The notes below the pieces were generated by a model. It made no database searches and was not told where the DNA came from. It worked only from the letters and a program-made list of their open reading frames with translations. A stretch of 64,000 bases of DNA from Bradyrhizobium sp. CB2312. Lineage in GTDB: Bacteria; Pseudomonadota; Alphaproteobacteria; Rhizobiales; Xanthobacteraceae. The position numbers and the translations under genes were made by a program. How positions within the stretch are numbered: the stretch's first letter is position 1; each line of letters opens with the position of its first letter. Location of the stretch: NCBI RefSeq assembly GCF_029714425.1, contig NZ_CP121668.1, forward strand, positions 2,377,501-2,441,500. Reading direction: 5' to 3'. This document shows positions 52,995 through 61,636 of this stretch, one piece after another.

Positions 52995-54107
52995 GTGACC
53001 TCGTTCGGCCAGTTCGTCACCAGCCGCCATGCCGACGTCAGCCTCGTGATGCGCGACAAGCGCTTCGGCAAGGATTTCGTCGAGCGCACCAAGCGGCGCT
53101 ACGGCCCGCAGATCATGGACGAGCCGATCTTCCGCAGCATGGGTCACTGGATGCTGCAGGCCGATCCGCCCGACCACACCCGCCTGCGCGGCCTCGTCGT
53201 GAAAGCCTTCACCGCCCGGCGCGTCGAGGACATGCGGCCGCGCATCCAGGAGATCGTGGACCAGACCATCGATGCCGTGATCGATCGCGGCCACATGGAC
53301 CTGATCGAGGATTTTGCCTTCCGCCTGCCTGTCACCATCATCTGTGACATGCTCGGCATTCCCGAGGACCATCGCGAGGTTTTCTACAAGAGCTCGCGCG
53401 ACGGCGGACGGCTGCTCGATCCGGTGCCGATGTCGCCCGAGGAGATCGCCAAGGGCAACGCCGCCAACATGATGGCGCAGATGTACTTCCAGCAGCTGTT
53501 CGAGCTGCGCCGCCGTGCTCCCGGAGACGATCTCACCACCCAGCTGGTGCAGGCCGAGGAGGACGGCAACAAGCTCACCAACGAGGAGCTGACCGCCAAC
53601 ATCATCCTTCTGTTCGGCGCCGGCCACGAGACGACGGTCAATCTGATCGGCAACGGCCTCCTTGCACTTCATCGTAACCCAGACCAGCTCGCGCTGCTCA
53701 AGGCGCGGCCGGAGCTGATGGTGGGTGCGATCGAGGAATTCCTGCGCTACGATTCGTCAGTGCAGATGACCGCCCGCGTCGCTCTGGAGGACGTCGAGCT
53801 CGGCGGCAAGACGATCCCCAAGGGCGAATCGGTGCTGTGCCTGCTCGGTTCGGCCAACCGCGACCCGGCGGTCTATCCTGACGATCCCGACCGGCTCGAC
53901 GTCACCCGAACCAATGTCAGGCCGCTGTCGTTCGGCGGCGGTATCCATTTCTGCCTGGGCGCTCAATTGGCGCGGATCGAGGCCGAGATCGCGATCGCGA
54001 CGCTGCTGCGGCGGCTGCCGGGCTTGCGGATCGACGACGTCGAGAACCCCGAATGGCGCCCGACCTTCGTGCTGCGCGGCCTGAAGCGGCTGCCGGCGAG
54101 CTGGTGA
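52995..54107 (+). CDS. Cytochrome P450
   Basis: This P450 of about 370 residues from the first standard start codon has the oxygen-binding I-helix ILLFGAGHETTVN, the K-helix E-x-x-R in EEFLRY, and the heme-binding loop FGGGIHFCLGAQLARIE with the Cys ligand. The C-terminus is complete. Family-conserved sequence continues in frame upstream to about 52908 (LFNPLSPDFIRDPYPHYDRL), but no ATG, GTG or TTG occurs there after the in-frame stop at 52884. The start is therefore either a CTG at 52914 or the 5' end has been altered. The substrate is unknown. Divergent from a TetR gene. Confidence 0.88.
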   Translation: MTSFGQFVTSRHADVSLVMRDKRFGKDFVERTKRRYGPQIMDEPIFRSMGHWMLQADPPDHTRLRGLVVKAFTARRVEDMRPRIQEIVDQTIDAVIDRGHMDLIEDFAFRLPVTIICDMLGIPEDHREVFYKSSRDGGRLLDPVPMSPEEIAKGNAANMMAQMYFQQLFELRRRAPGDDLTTQLVQAEEDGNKLTNEELTANIILLFGAGHETTVNLIGNGLLALHRNPDQLALLKARPELMVGAIEEFLRYDSSVQMTARVALEDVELGGKTIPKGESVLCLLGSANRDPAVYPDDPDRLDVTRTNVRPLSFGGGIHFCLGAQLARIEAEIAIATLLRRLPGLRIDDVENPEWRPTFVLRGLKRLPASW

Positions 54108-54239
54108 GGGCGGGCCGCGTTAACCTCCGCGCGCAACAGTCGCTGTGACTTCGCCACACTTGGCCCTATATAAGGGGCTGTTCCGGCGCGCCTGAAGCCC
54201 TCAGGTTTGGCCCGGGCCGGTTTGGCCGAGGGGAGACCC

Positions 54240-57200
54240 GTGCAGACGACGCTGCTCGGATTAGCGATTGCCTTCATCATTGCGCTGCTGGCCGCGCTGA
54301 TCGGGCCTTACTTCATCGACTGGAACCAGTTCCGGCCCCAGTTCGAGGCGGAGGCGAGCCGGATCATCGGCGTGCCGGTGCGGGTCGCGGGCGAGCTCGA
54401 CGCGCGGCTGTTGCCGGCGCCGACCCTGCGGCTGCGCTCGGTCACGTTCGGCGGCAACAACGATCTCGGCCGCCTGCGCGCCGACAAGCTCGACGTCGAG
54501 TTCAGCCTGGGCTCCCTGATGCGCGGCGAATGGCGTGCCACCGAGCTTTCTGTCAATGGCATGGCGGTCGATCTCGGCCTCGATGCGCGCGGGCGGGTCG
54601 ATCTGCCTTCGACCGCAAGCGGCACCTTCAACCTCGCTTCGCTCGCGATCGAGCGGGTCAATCTCACCGGCCGCATCGCCCTGCACGATGCCGCCAGCCG
54701 CTCGACCCTGGAATTGAACGACATCGCCTTCTCCGGCGACGTCCGCTCGCCCGCCGGCTCGGTGCGCGGCGACGGCAGCTTTACGGTCGGCCGCTCGCGC
54801 TATCCGTTCCGAATCTCCTCCGGCCCGAGCGCCGACGGCAGCGCGACGCGTCTGCATCTCAACGTCGATCCCGGCGAGCGTCCTATCCTGGCCGATCTCG
54901 AAGGCGTGCTCGCCTTCGACAACCGCCAGCCGAAATTCGACGGCGCGTTGACGCTCGCCGTGCCCGCGGCCAAAAAGCCGGGCGAGGCCGGGCCGACGCC
55001 GTGGAAGCTCACGACAAAACTCAAGGCCGATCCGGCCGGCGCCAAGTTCGAGCAGGTCGACGCCAGCTTCGGCGCGGAGGACAGCGCGCTCAAGCTCGGC
55101 GGCGTCGGCGATCTCAGGTTCGGCGCCGCGCCGCTGCTGCGCGCGGTGCTGTCGGCGCGTCAGGTCGATGCCGACAAGCTCGCCGGCAAGGACGATGCCG
55201 AGCCGCTGCGCATCCTGCCGGCGCTGCGCGCAGGGTTGGCCGCGATCCCGCAGGCGCCGATCCCGGCGCAGATCGAGTTCAACTCCGACCAGATCATGCT
55301 CGGCGGCCGTCCGCTCCAGAACATCGCCGCCGAGCTTTCGACCGACGGACGGTCGTGGACCTTCCAGAAGCTCGAACTGCGCGCGCCCGGCATGACGCAG
55401 CTGTCGCTCAACGGTGCGACGCCCGGCGCCGACAGCTTCAGCGGCCGCCTCAGCGTGGAGTCGTCCGATCCGGATACGCTGGTGGCCTGGCTCCAGGGCC
55501 GCAGCGAGATCAACCGCCGCAGCACGCGGCCGCTGCGCCTGTCCGGCGACGTCACCATCGCCGCCAACCATCTCGCCGTCGACAAGCTGAAAGCGGAGAT
55601 CGAGGGCGGTGCCGTCGAAGGCCGCGTTGCGTTCGTGCAAACAGGCGCGAGCAAGGGCTCGCATATCGACGCCGAGATCAAGGCCGATCGTCTCGACCTC
55701 GATGCCGCCGCCAGTTTCGTGCGCGCGCTCGCCGGCCCGCAAGGCGAATGGCCGGAGGAGGCGAAGCTGTCGCTCGATATCGGCCGCGCCATCTCCGCCG
55801 GCCAGGAGCTGAAGCCGTTCATGGCCAAGCTCGGTTACGGCCCGGCGGCACTGTCGCTGGAGCAGTTGCGGTTCGGCCAGGCCGGCGGCGTCACCACCGA
55901 AGCGAGCGGCAGTTTTGATCGCACCAGGGCCACCGGCAAGCTCGCGCTGACATCCTCCGCCAATTCGCTGCGCGAGCTGACCGCGCTGATCGAGCCGTTT
56001 GCGCCTGCTGTGCGCGCACGGCTCGATGCTGTTCCGCCGCTGCCCGGTGCGACGCGCCTCAAGCTCGACCTCAGCCTCGACAAGAACGCCGAGCATGCCG
56101 ATCGCAGCAACGCCCGCGCCGTGCTCGATCTCGACGCGCCGCAGCTCAAGGCTAGCGCGACGCTGACCGCGCAGACACCGGTCGCCGCCGTCAATGGCAT
56201 CGATCTCGAGAAGTTGCGGAGCAGCGATTTCACGCTGGACTCGAAAGTCTCGACGCCGCAGGCCGGCGCCTTGCTGGCGCTGCTCGGGCTCGACCGCGTG
56301 GTGGCCGCAAGCGAGGGCGCTTCGCAGTTCGAAGGCAAGCTCAGCGGCGCCTGGCGCCGTCCGCTGCAATTGAACGCAAAGCTCAGCGGCGGCGGGCTGG
56401 ACGCGGATGCGCAAGGCAATATCGAACTGTCGGAGCCCAAAGGCAGCGTGAATTTGCGCGTGCGCAATGCCAATCTGGCGCCGCTGTTCGGCACCAGCCC
56501 GGCAGACAAATCGGTGCAGAGCGTCAACCTGTCCGCGCGCGTCGGGCTATCCGGCAACCGCCTGACCTTCGACGATCTCGACAGCAGCGCGGCCGGTTCG
56601 CATCTGCGCGGCCATCTCGCCGTGACGCTCGACCCGGAAAGGAACGTCGAGGGCGAGGTCGGCCTCGACTCGCTCGATCTCATGCCCGCGCTCGCAATGG
56701 CCATTGGTGCTGCCGGACGTGATGCGGGCGAGCCGCTCAGCGCGGGGCTCATCGGTGGCTGGCGCGGCCGGATCGCCTTCCAGGCGCTGCACGGCACTTT
56801 GCCCGGCGGCATCGAGCTGCGTCCCGTCGGCGGCATCATCAGGAGCGACGGCCAGTCGCTCGCGCTCGATGGTCTCAAGGGCGGTCTCGGCGGCGGCGAG
56901 ATGTCGGCGAGTTTCGACGCGCGCAACGGCGCCAACGGCCTCGCGCTGAGCGCGCGCATCGAGCTTGCCAATGTCGATGCGGCGAGCCTGCGCTACCGCG
57001 ATCTCGCGCTGCCGAAGGGACGCGCCTCGGTGCAGATGGCGCTGACGAGCCAGGGGCGCAGCATCGCGGCGCTGACCGGCGCGCTCGCCGGCAATGGCAC
57101 GGTGACGCTCGAGTCCGCCGAGATATCCGGTCTCAATCCGCGCGCCTTCGAGATCGCCATCCGCGCCAGCGACGGCGGCCAGGTCAGCGACGACAACCGC

Positions 57201-57875
57201 CTGAGGCAGCTGGTCGAGCCCGCCTTGTCGGCAGCTCCCATCGCGGTCGCCTCGGCGCAGATCCCGTTCACCATCCGCGACGGTCGGCTGCGGGTCGGCG
57301 CAACGCCGCTGGAAGCGAAGAACGCGCGCGCCATCGTCTCCGGCGGCTACGATATTCCCGCCGACCAGGCCGACATCCGCGCCAGCCTGACGCCGATCAT
57401 GACCGGGCTCTCCGGCGCGCCGCCGGAAATCCAGCTGTTCGCGGCAGGTCCCCCCGACAGGCTGAGCCGCACCATCGATCTCGCGCCGCTGTCGTCCTGG
57501 CTCGCCGTGCGCACCATCGACCGCGAGACGCGCCGGCTGGACGCCATCGAGCGCGGCGAGCCGCCGCCGGCGACCGCTGCGCTGCCGACCCTGGTCTCGC
57601 CCGATCCGGTGCCGGAGCCGTCGCTGACCGACGTGCCGCTGCCCGGCCGCGACCCGCGTCGCGCGCCGCCGGCCAAGCCGAAGGCCGCGCCGACGCCGAA
57701 GACGCCGCAGGCCGCTCCCGCAGTGCCAAGCCCACCCCTTACAAGCCCGCCGCTCGCAAGCCAGCAGGTCGCACCTCTGCCGCCACCGATCGAGGTGAGA
57801 CCGGCCCCGGGCCCGCCGCCGGCAAAGCCGAGGCCGAAGCCGCCGCTGGTCCTGACGCCACAGTCGAATCCGTAG
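54240..57875 (+). CDS. AsmA-family outer-membrane biogenesis/lipid-transport protein
   Basis: This protein of about 1211 residues starts with a membrane anchor (LGLAIAFIIALLAALIGPYF) and the AsmA N-terminal domain (DWNQFRPQFEAEASRIIGVP, then LLPAPTLRLRSVTFGG). Repeating beta-strand segments extend through the periplasm, and an AsmA_2-like C-terminal domain lies at about 880-1120. The tail of about 100 residues is Pro/Ala/Lys-rich low complexity. AsmA-like proteins bridge the inner and outer membranes for phospholipid transfer. The GTG at 54240 has GAGGGGAG upstream and gives the usual N-terminus; an ATG-type frame opening at 54207 is not preferred. Confidence 0.9.
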   Translation: MQTTLLGLAIAFIIALLAALIGPYFIDWNQFRPQFEAEASRIIGVPVRVAGELDARLLPAPTLRLRSVTFGGNNDLGRLRADKLDVEFSLGSLMRGEWRATELSVNGMAVDLGLDARGRVDLPSTASGTFNLASLAIERVNLTGRIALHDAASRSTLELNDIAFSGDVRSPAGSVRGDGSFTVGRSRYPFRISSGPSADGSATRLHLNVDPGERPILADLEGVLAFDNRQPKFDGALTLAVPAAKKPGEAGPTPWKLTTKLKADPAGAKFEQVDASFGAEDSALKLGGVGDLRFGAAPLLRAVLSARQVDADKLAGKDDAEPLRILPALRAGLAAIPQAPIPAQIEFNSDQIMLGGRPLQNIAAELSTDGRSWTFQKLELRAPGMTQLSLNGATPGADSFSGRLSVESSDPDTLVAWLQGRSEINRRSTRPLRLSGDVTIAANHLAVDKLKAEIEGGAVEGRVAFVQTGASKGSHIDAEIKADRLDLDAAASFVRALAGPQGEWPEEAKLSLDIGRAISAGQELKPFMAKLGYGPAALSLEQLRFGQAGGVTTEASGSFDRTRATGKLALTSSANSLRELTALIEPFAPAVRARLDAVPPLPGATRLKLDLSLDKNAEHADRSNARAVLDLDAPQLKASATLTAQTPVAAVNGIDLEKLRSSDFTLDSKVSTPQAGALLALLGLDRVVAASEGASQFEGKLSGAWRRPLQLNAKLSGGGLDADAQGNIELSEPKGSVNLRVRNANLAPLFGTSPADKSVQSVNLSARVGLSGNRLTFDDLDSSAAGSHLRGHLAVTLDPERNVEGEVGLDSLDLMPALAMAIGAAGRDAGEPLSAGLIGGWRGRIAFQALHGTLPGGIELRPVGGIIRSDGQSLALDGLKGGLGGGEMSASFDARNGANGLALSARIELANVDAASLRYRDLALPKGRASVQMALTSQGRSIAALTGALAGNGTVTLESAEISGLNPRAFEIAIRASDGGQVSDDNRLRQLVEPALSAAPIAVASAQIPFTIRDGRLRVGATPLEAKNARAIVSGGYDIPADQADIRASLTPIMTGLSGAPPEIQLFAAGPPDRLSRTIDLAPLSSWLAVRTIDRETRRLDAIERGEPPPATAALPTLVSPDPVPEPSLTDVPLPGRDPRRAPPAKPKAAPTPKTPQAAPAVPSPPLTSPPLASQQVAPLPPPIEVRPAPGPPPAKPRPKPPLVLTPQSNP

Positions 57876-57917
57876 GGGCTGATTGGTTCGCAGGGATCGG
57901 GCCGCGGGCTTTCTTAA

Positions 57918-58036
57918 CCTCTCCCGCTTGCGGGAGAGGTCGCGCCAAAGGCGCGGGTGAGGGCTCTCTCCTCTAGGGGGCTATCCCTTTTGCGGAGACA
58001 CCCTCTCCCCAACCCTCTCCCGCAAGCGGGAGAGGG
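57918..58036. repeat. Palindromic repeat, GC-hairpin pair, family P7
   Basis: This 119-bp element consists of two hairpins. The first has CCTCTCCCGC paired with GCGGGAGAGG, and the last is CCCTCTCCCGCAAGCGGGAG followed by AGGG. The two outer hairpins are themselves near copies. It follows the AsmA gene and may double as its terminator. Confidence 0.75.
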
Positions 58037-58242
58037 GGCACACCCGTGCAGGACTTTCCCTCCTTACCCGCCGGTTAACGCATTCTCTCGCATTTGAATG
58101 AATTTTGGTCGGCAAAACTGATTTGCCGATTTTACTGAATTCTCGCATCTCGGCCCTAACGTTGTTCCCAGAGGAATTCGACGTGCTGCCAGCACGGGCA
58201 GGACGGCGCGCCAAAGGGCAACCAAGAACTGGGGTTATCGAG

Positions 58243-59361
58243 ATGAACGGGGCGAAATCGCTTCTACAGGATCTGGACGACGCGATCGCGCGCGGCACCG
58301 ACGAGAGCCGTGCGAAGGCGTTGTGGCATGCGACCGACATCCTGATCACGGGCCGCTACAGCGACGACGAGATCAGCATGTTCGGCGAGGTCATCGGCCG
58401 GCTCGCCGACGAGATCGAGGTGGCGGCGCGCGCGCAGCTTTCCGAGCTGATGGCGGCGTGCGATCACGCCCCGCTCAACGTCATCGAGAAGCTCGCCCTC
58501 GACGACGAGATCGAGGTCGCCGGTCCCGTGCTGCGCGATTCCAATCGCATCAACGAGAAGATGCTGGTCGAGAGCGCCCTGACCAAGGGCCAGGCGCATC
58601 TGCTCGCGATCTCGCAGCGCCAGCAGATCGGCGAGGCCGTGACCGACGTGCTGGTCAAGCGCGGCAACCAGGAGGTCGTGACCTCGGTTGCCAGGAACGA
58701 GGGCGCGCGCTTCTCCGGCTCCGGCCTGTTGCACATGGTCCGCCGCGCCGAGGGAGATTCGATCCTCGCCGAGCAGCTTGGCCTGCGCAAGGACGTGCCG
58801 CGGCACATCTTCCAGCAGCTGATCTCGAAGGCGTCGGAGGACGTCCGCCGCCGCCTCGCGACCGAGCGTCCCGAGATGATGGCGCAGATCCAGAGCTCGG
58901 TGACCGAGGTCACCGGCGACCTTCAGTCCAAGTTCGGCCCGTCCTCGCGCAGCTATTTCGTCGCCAAGCGCGTGGTGACGACGCAGCACCGCCAGGGCAA
59001 CCTCAACCAGGACTCGATTTCGAATTACGCGCGCCAGCACCGCTTCGACGAGGTGCAGATCGGCCTGTCGCTGCTGTCGGCGCTGCCGGTCGACGTGATC
59101 GAGCGCGCGCTGATGGACCGCAACCGCGAGATGCTGCTGGTGCTGTGCAAGGCGCTCGACTTCTCCTGGGACACCACGATGTCGCTGCTGTTCCTCGGCG
59201 CCAAGGATCATCTGATCACGGCGCGCGAGCTCCAGGACAATGAGCGCGAGTTCGGCCGGCTCAAGATCGAGACCTCGCGCAGCATCTTGAAGTTCTACCA
59301 GTCGCGCAAGTCCGGCGCGGGTGCCGATGCGGGCCGTCAGCCCGAGCTCCAGGTTCACTGA
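58243..59361 (+). CDS. DUF2336 domain-containing protein
   Basis: This protein of about 372 residues has the helical DUF2336 domain over most of its length: LLQDLDDAIARGTDESRAKA, DILITGRYSDDEISMFGEVI, RILR-type repeats, and a C-terminal region (FSWDTTMSLLFLGAKDHLIT). The family occurs in alphaproteobacteria as cytoplasmic, HEAT-like helical proteins of unknown function. A short frame before 58243 opens at 58105, but ATG at 58243 begins the conserved domain. The small protein at 59389 follows 27 bp downstream. Confidence 0.88.
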   Translation: MNGAKSLLQDLDDAIARGTDESRAKALWHATDILITGRYSDDEISMFGEVIGRLADEIEVAARAQLSELMAACDHAPLNVIEKLALDDEIEVAGPVLRDSNRINEKMLVESALTKGQAHLLAISQRQQIGEAVTDVLVKRGNQEVVTSVARNEGARFSGSGLLHMVRRAEGDSILAEQLGLRKDVPRHIFQQLISKASEDVRRRLATERPEMMAQIQSSVTEVTGDLQSKFGPSSRSYFVAKRVVTTQHRQGNLNQDSISNYARQHRFDEVQIGLSLLSALPVDVIERALMDRNREMLLVLCKALDFSWDTTMSLLFLGAKDHLITARELQDNEREFGRLKIETSRSILKFYQSRKSGAGADAGRQPELQVH

Positions 59362-59388
59362 GCGGAATTCGAGAGGGGAGTCATTGCA

Positions 59389-59628
59389 ATGTTGCCTCAA
59401 TTCGGCACCGCCGTTCGCAAGAACAAGAATCTCAACCAGGCCGTCACCGCCGATGTCGGCGCACCGGACAAGGCGTCGGTGGACGCCGCCTGGCTCGTTC
59501 TCGAAGCCGCCAACGATCTCGGCGACCACGCCGCGATCGAAGCCTGCCGCCGCGTCATCGACGCCGAACTGACCGGGACCGAGGCCCGCAGCTCGGACAT
59601 CGATCTCGTGCTGGGGTATTTCAGGTAA
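59389..59628 (+). CDS. Small hypothetical protein downstream of DUF2336
   Basis: This 79-residue protein is helical and acidic/basic mixed: MLPQFGTAVRKNKNLNQAVT, then VDAAWLVLEAANDLGDHAAI and ARSSDIDLVLGYFR at the end. No known domain was recognised. GAGGGGAG precedes the ATG. It is in the same orientation as DUF2336 with a 27-bp gap, so it is probably co-transcribed and may be its partner. Codon use is like the neighbours. Confidence 0.65.
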   Translation: MLPQFGTAVRKNKNLNQAVTADVGAPDKASVDAAWLVLEAANDLGDHAAIEACRRVIDAELTGTEARSSDIDLVLGYFR

Positions 59629-59634
59629 GGCGTC

Positions 59635-59669
59635 GCAGGATGGGTGGAGCGCAGCGAAGCCCATCCTGC
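59635..59669. repeat. Single-hairpin repeat related to the 60844 element
   Basis: This 35-bp palindrome, GCAGGATGGGTGGAGCGCAG with the reverse arm GCCCATCCTGC, matches the outer arm of the 60844-60931 element. It looks like a half-copy. Confidence 0.7.
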
Positions 59670-59728
59670 CGCGCGACGAAATCCATCTGCCGCCGTCGCG
59701 GCTCCCTGCGTCCGAAGACAATGCAAAA

Positions 59729-59748
59729 GGCCCCGCCGCAGCGGGGCC
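59729..59748. terminator. Bidirectional terminator-like hairpin
   Basis: The sequence has a perfect 8-bp GC stem (GGCCCCGC with GCGGGGCC) and a CGCA loop, preceded by AAAA and followed by TCCTTGC. It lies between the convergent genes at 59389 (+) and 59775 (-) and suits termination of both. Confidence 0.65.
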
Positions 59749-59774
59749 TCCTTGCTCAATCGTGCTAGTCCGCA

Positions 59775-60008
59775 CTAATCGTCCCAGTCATGATGTCGGC
59801 GGATCACGAAGCCGCGGTCGTAGTCGCGATCGCGGTGGTACCAGCCGTGATGCCAGCCGCGGTCATGCTCGTAGATGCGGGCGCGCGGGCCGTCATAGTA
59901 ATCCCTGTCGCCGCCGACATAGACGCCGATGCCGGCTGCATTGGCGATAGTGGGGGCACCGATTGCAAGCGTCGCTAGCGCTGCTAGAGCGTAAGTCAGC
60001 TTCCTCAT
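59775..60008 (-). CDS. Small exported Asp/Arg/His-rich protein
   Basis: This protein of about 77 residues has a signal peptide (MRKLTYALAALATLAIGAPTI, ending ANA). A short mature part rich in Asp, Tyr, Arg, His and Gly follows (DRDYYDGPRARIYEHDRGWH, then HRDRDYDRGF), ending RRHHDWDD. Such small exported His/Asp-rich proteins are common in Bradyrhizobium; no function is established. Upstream AGGAGG-like sequence precedes ATG 60008. The gap from 60009 to 60331 holds no gene. Confidence 0.7.
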   Translation of the reverse strand: MRKLTYALAALATLAIGAPTIANAAGIGVYVGGDRDYYDGPRARIYEHDRGWHHGWYHRDRDYDRGFVIRRHHDWDD

Positions 60009-60331
60009 CTGTTCCTCCTTGGTTTGCATCGTCGCGGGGTAACGGCTGCCGCCATCACCCGTTGCAGGAACAGCGACGAAACTTTCTTGAACGGCTGTTC
60101 AGGTCGGTTGCGTTCAAGCACTCCAGCGAACGAGTTGCATTGGAACTGCGAAAGCAACGAGAGAGGCGCCCATGGATGAACGACCAGATGGTGGAACAAG
60201 CCACGAAGAGACGCGCGCCGCACGCAGCTGTGATCTGTGAACCGGCCGGCCGCAGGTAACGCCGGAAGCTCCTCTCCGTATAGCCCGTAGCGAACGCTTC
60301 GTTCGCCAGCAGTCCGGGGAGACATCGTCAC

Positions 60332-60823
60332 ATGCAAGGGTTCAACGTCGCCGAGAGCGGTGGCGGTTCTTATCGTCCGCTCGCCATTCTTCGCTGGGTC
60401 ATGGTGATCATCTTCATCTCGTTCGGCATGCAGAAATTCACGCTGCAATCCGCGCAAGGCATCGCTCAGTTCATCACCAACAGCCCGTTCATCTCCTGGC
60501 TGTCGGTGTTCGGCCTGAGGGGAGAGGCCTATTTTCTCGGTGTCGCCGAATTCGTGATTGCGGCGCTGCTTGTGGCCGGCAGCTTCAGTCCGCTCTTGTC
60601 TGCGGTCGGTTCATTCATGGGCGTCGTGACCTTCGCGATCACATGGTCATTCTTCTTCACGACGCCGGGCGTCGTGACATGGAGCCTTTCAACCGATCCG
60701 ATGGCCTGGAATCTGGCCGGCGAGTTCCTGTTCAAGGACATCGTGCTCTTGTGCGTCTGCATTGTGCTGTTTCTCGCGTCCCTGCCGCAATCGATTGTCC
60801 GGTCGCGCAGGGGCTCAGCGTGA
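60332..60823 (+). CDS. DUF417 (YkgB/RclC-like) membrane protein
   Basis: This 163-residue protein has four membrane helices and the family pattern RWVMVIIFISFGMQKFT, LGVAEFVIAALLVAGSFSPL and GVVTFAITWSFFFTTPGVVT. E. coli RclC of this family is linked to reactive chlorine resistance; for this gene the role is only inferred. It stands alone and the 88-bp repeat follows its stop. Confidence 0.85.
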   Translation: MQGFNVAESGGGSYRPLAILRWVMVIIFISFGMQKFTLQSAQGIAQFITNSPFISWLSVFGLRGEAYFLGVAEFVIAALLVAGSFSPLLSAVGSFMGVVTFAITWSFFFTTPGVVTWSLSTDPMAWNLAGEFLFKDIVLLCVCIVLFLASLPQSIVRSRRGSA

Positions 60824-60843
60824 GCCGCTTTTACCGCTGGCCT

Positions 60844-60931
60844 GTAGGATGGGTAGAGCGCAGCGAAACCCATCATTGCCTGCCGAGCGTGCCGAAGCGT
60901 GATGGGTTTCGCTTCGCTCTACCCATCCTAC
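60844..60931. repeat. Palindromic dispersed repeat, family P8
   Basis: This 88-bp inverted repeat starts GTAGGATGGGTAGAGCGCAG and ends CGCTCTACCCATCCTAC, with a variable centre. The arms match the short hairpin at 59635. Confidence 0.85.
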
Positions 60932-60944
60932 GAGCTCGCGCCTC

Positions 60945-61442
60945 TCACCGCCGGATACGGTAGATCACCACATCCTCGCCGCGATGAATCGTGCTCTTCT
61001 CCAGAACATAGTCCGCCTTCTCCAGCACGCGGCGGGAGGCAATGTTTCCGACGAAGACGAGGCCGATGAGGGACGGCAGCTCGAGCTGCGACAGCCCGAT
61101 CTCCGTCAGCGCGGTCGCGATCTCGCTCGCAAGTCCCTGGCCCCAGAACTCGCGCTTGAACGTGTAGACGATCTCGATCTCGTCGATGTCATCGACGACG
61201 ATGTGCCGGATGCCCGCCCGTCCGGCGAAGGTGCCGTCTGTCGTTCGCAACGCCCACAGCCCAAAGCCATACTGGTCCCAGTGCGCCATGTTGACGGCGA
61301 GATATTGCGTCGTCGCCTCCGCCTCCCGCACGCCGCCGAGATAGCGGGACACGTCGGGGTCGAGATGCAGCGCGATGAGGTCGGCGAGGTGACTGTCGTT
61401 CAGCCGCTCGGCGGTCAACCTCGTCGTGCTGAAGCGATTCAT
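60945..61442 (-). CDS. GNAT-family N-acetyltransferase (RimJ/RimL type)
   Basis: This 165-residue protein of the GNAT fold starts STTRLTAERLNDSHLADLIA, with the central strands VYTFKREFWGQGLASEIAT and the acetyl-CoA-binding segment LPSLIGLVFVGNIASRRVLE. It transfers acetyl from acetyl-CoA to an amine on a small molecule or protein N-terminus; the substrate is unknown. It lies downstream of the AraC gene in the same orientation with a repeat between them, so it could be read through. Confidence 0.88.
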   Translation of the reverse strand: MNRFSTTRLTAERLNDSHLADLIALHLDPDVSRYLGGVREAEATTQYLAVNMAHWDQYGFGLWALRTTDGTFAGRAGIRHIVVDDIDEIEIVYTFKREFWGQGLASEIATALTEIGLSQLELPSLIGLVFVGNIASRRVLEKADYVLEKSTIHRGEDVVIYRIRR

Positions 61443-61531
61443 GGAAAAAGACTGCCGCTTTGGAGATGGCCAGCGACGCCGGGACCGACACTGCCATCTG
61501 CCCCAGTTTTGCCCGCAGGGTCAATCGGCGC

Positions 61532-61636
61532 TTAAAGCGCGATGAGATCAGGATGAATCGTCATCGCGCTTTAGATTATTGTTTGAGCATGATCTTTCCG
61601 GAAAACCGCTGCGCACTTTTCCGGATCATGCTTTAG
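61532..61636. repeat. Dispersed repeat, family P2 (copy 2)
   Basis: This copy of about 105 bp has the TAAAGCGCGATGA hairpin and the GAGCATGATCTTTCCGGAAA hairpin, and is close to the copy at 11741-11844. The stop codon of the AraC gene (61633) is inside its end, as the stop of the DUF2934 gene is in the other copy. Confidence 0.85.

Noticed and set aside
54261..56414. A 717-codon minus-strand frame inside the AsmA gene
   Set aside because: Antisense to a continuous AsmA protein with normal codon use; compositionally biased and featureless.
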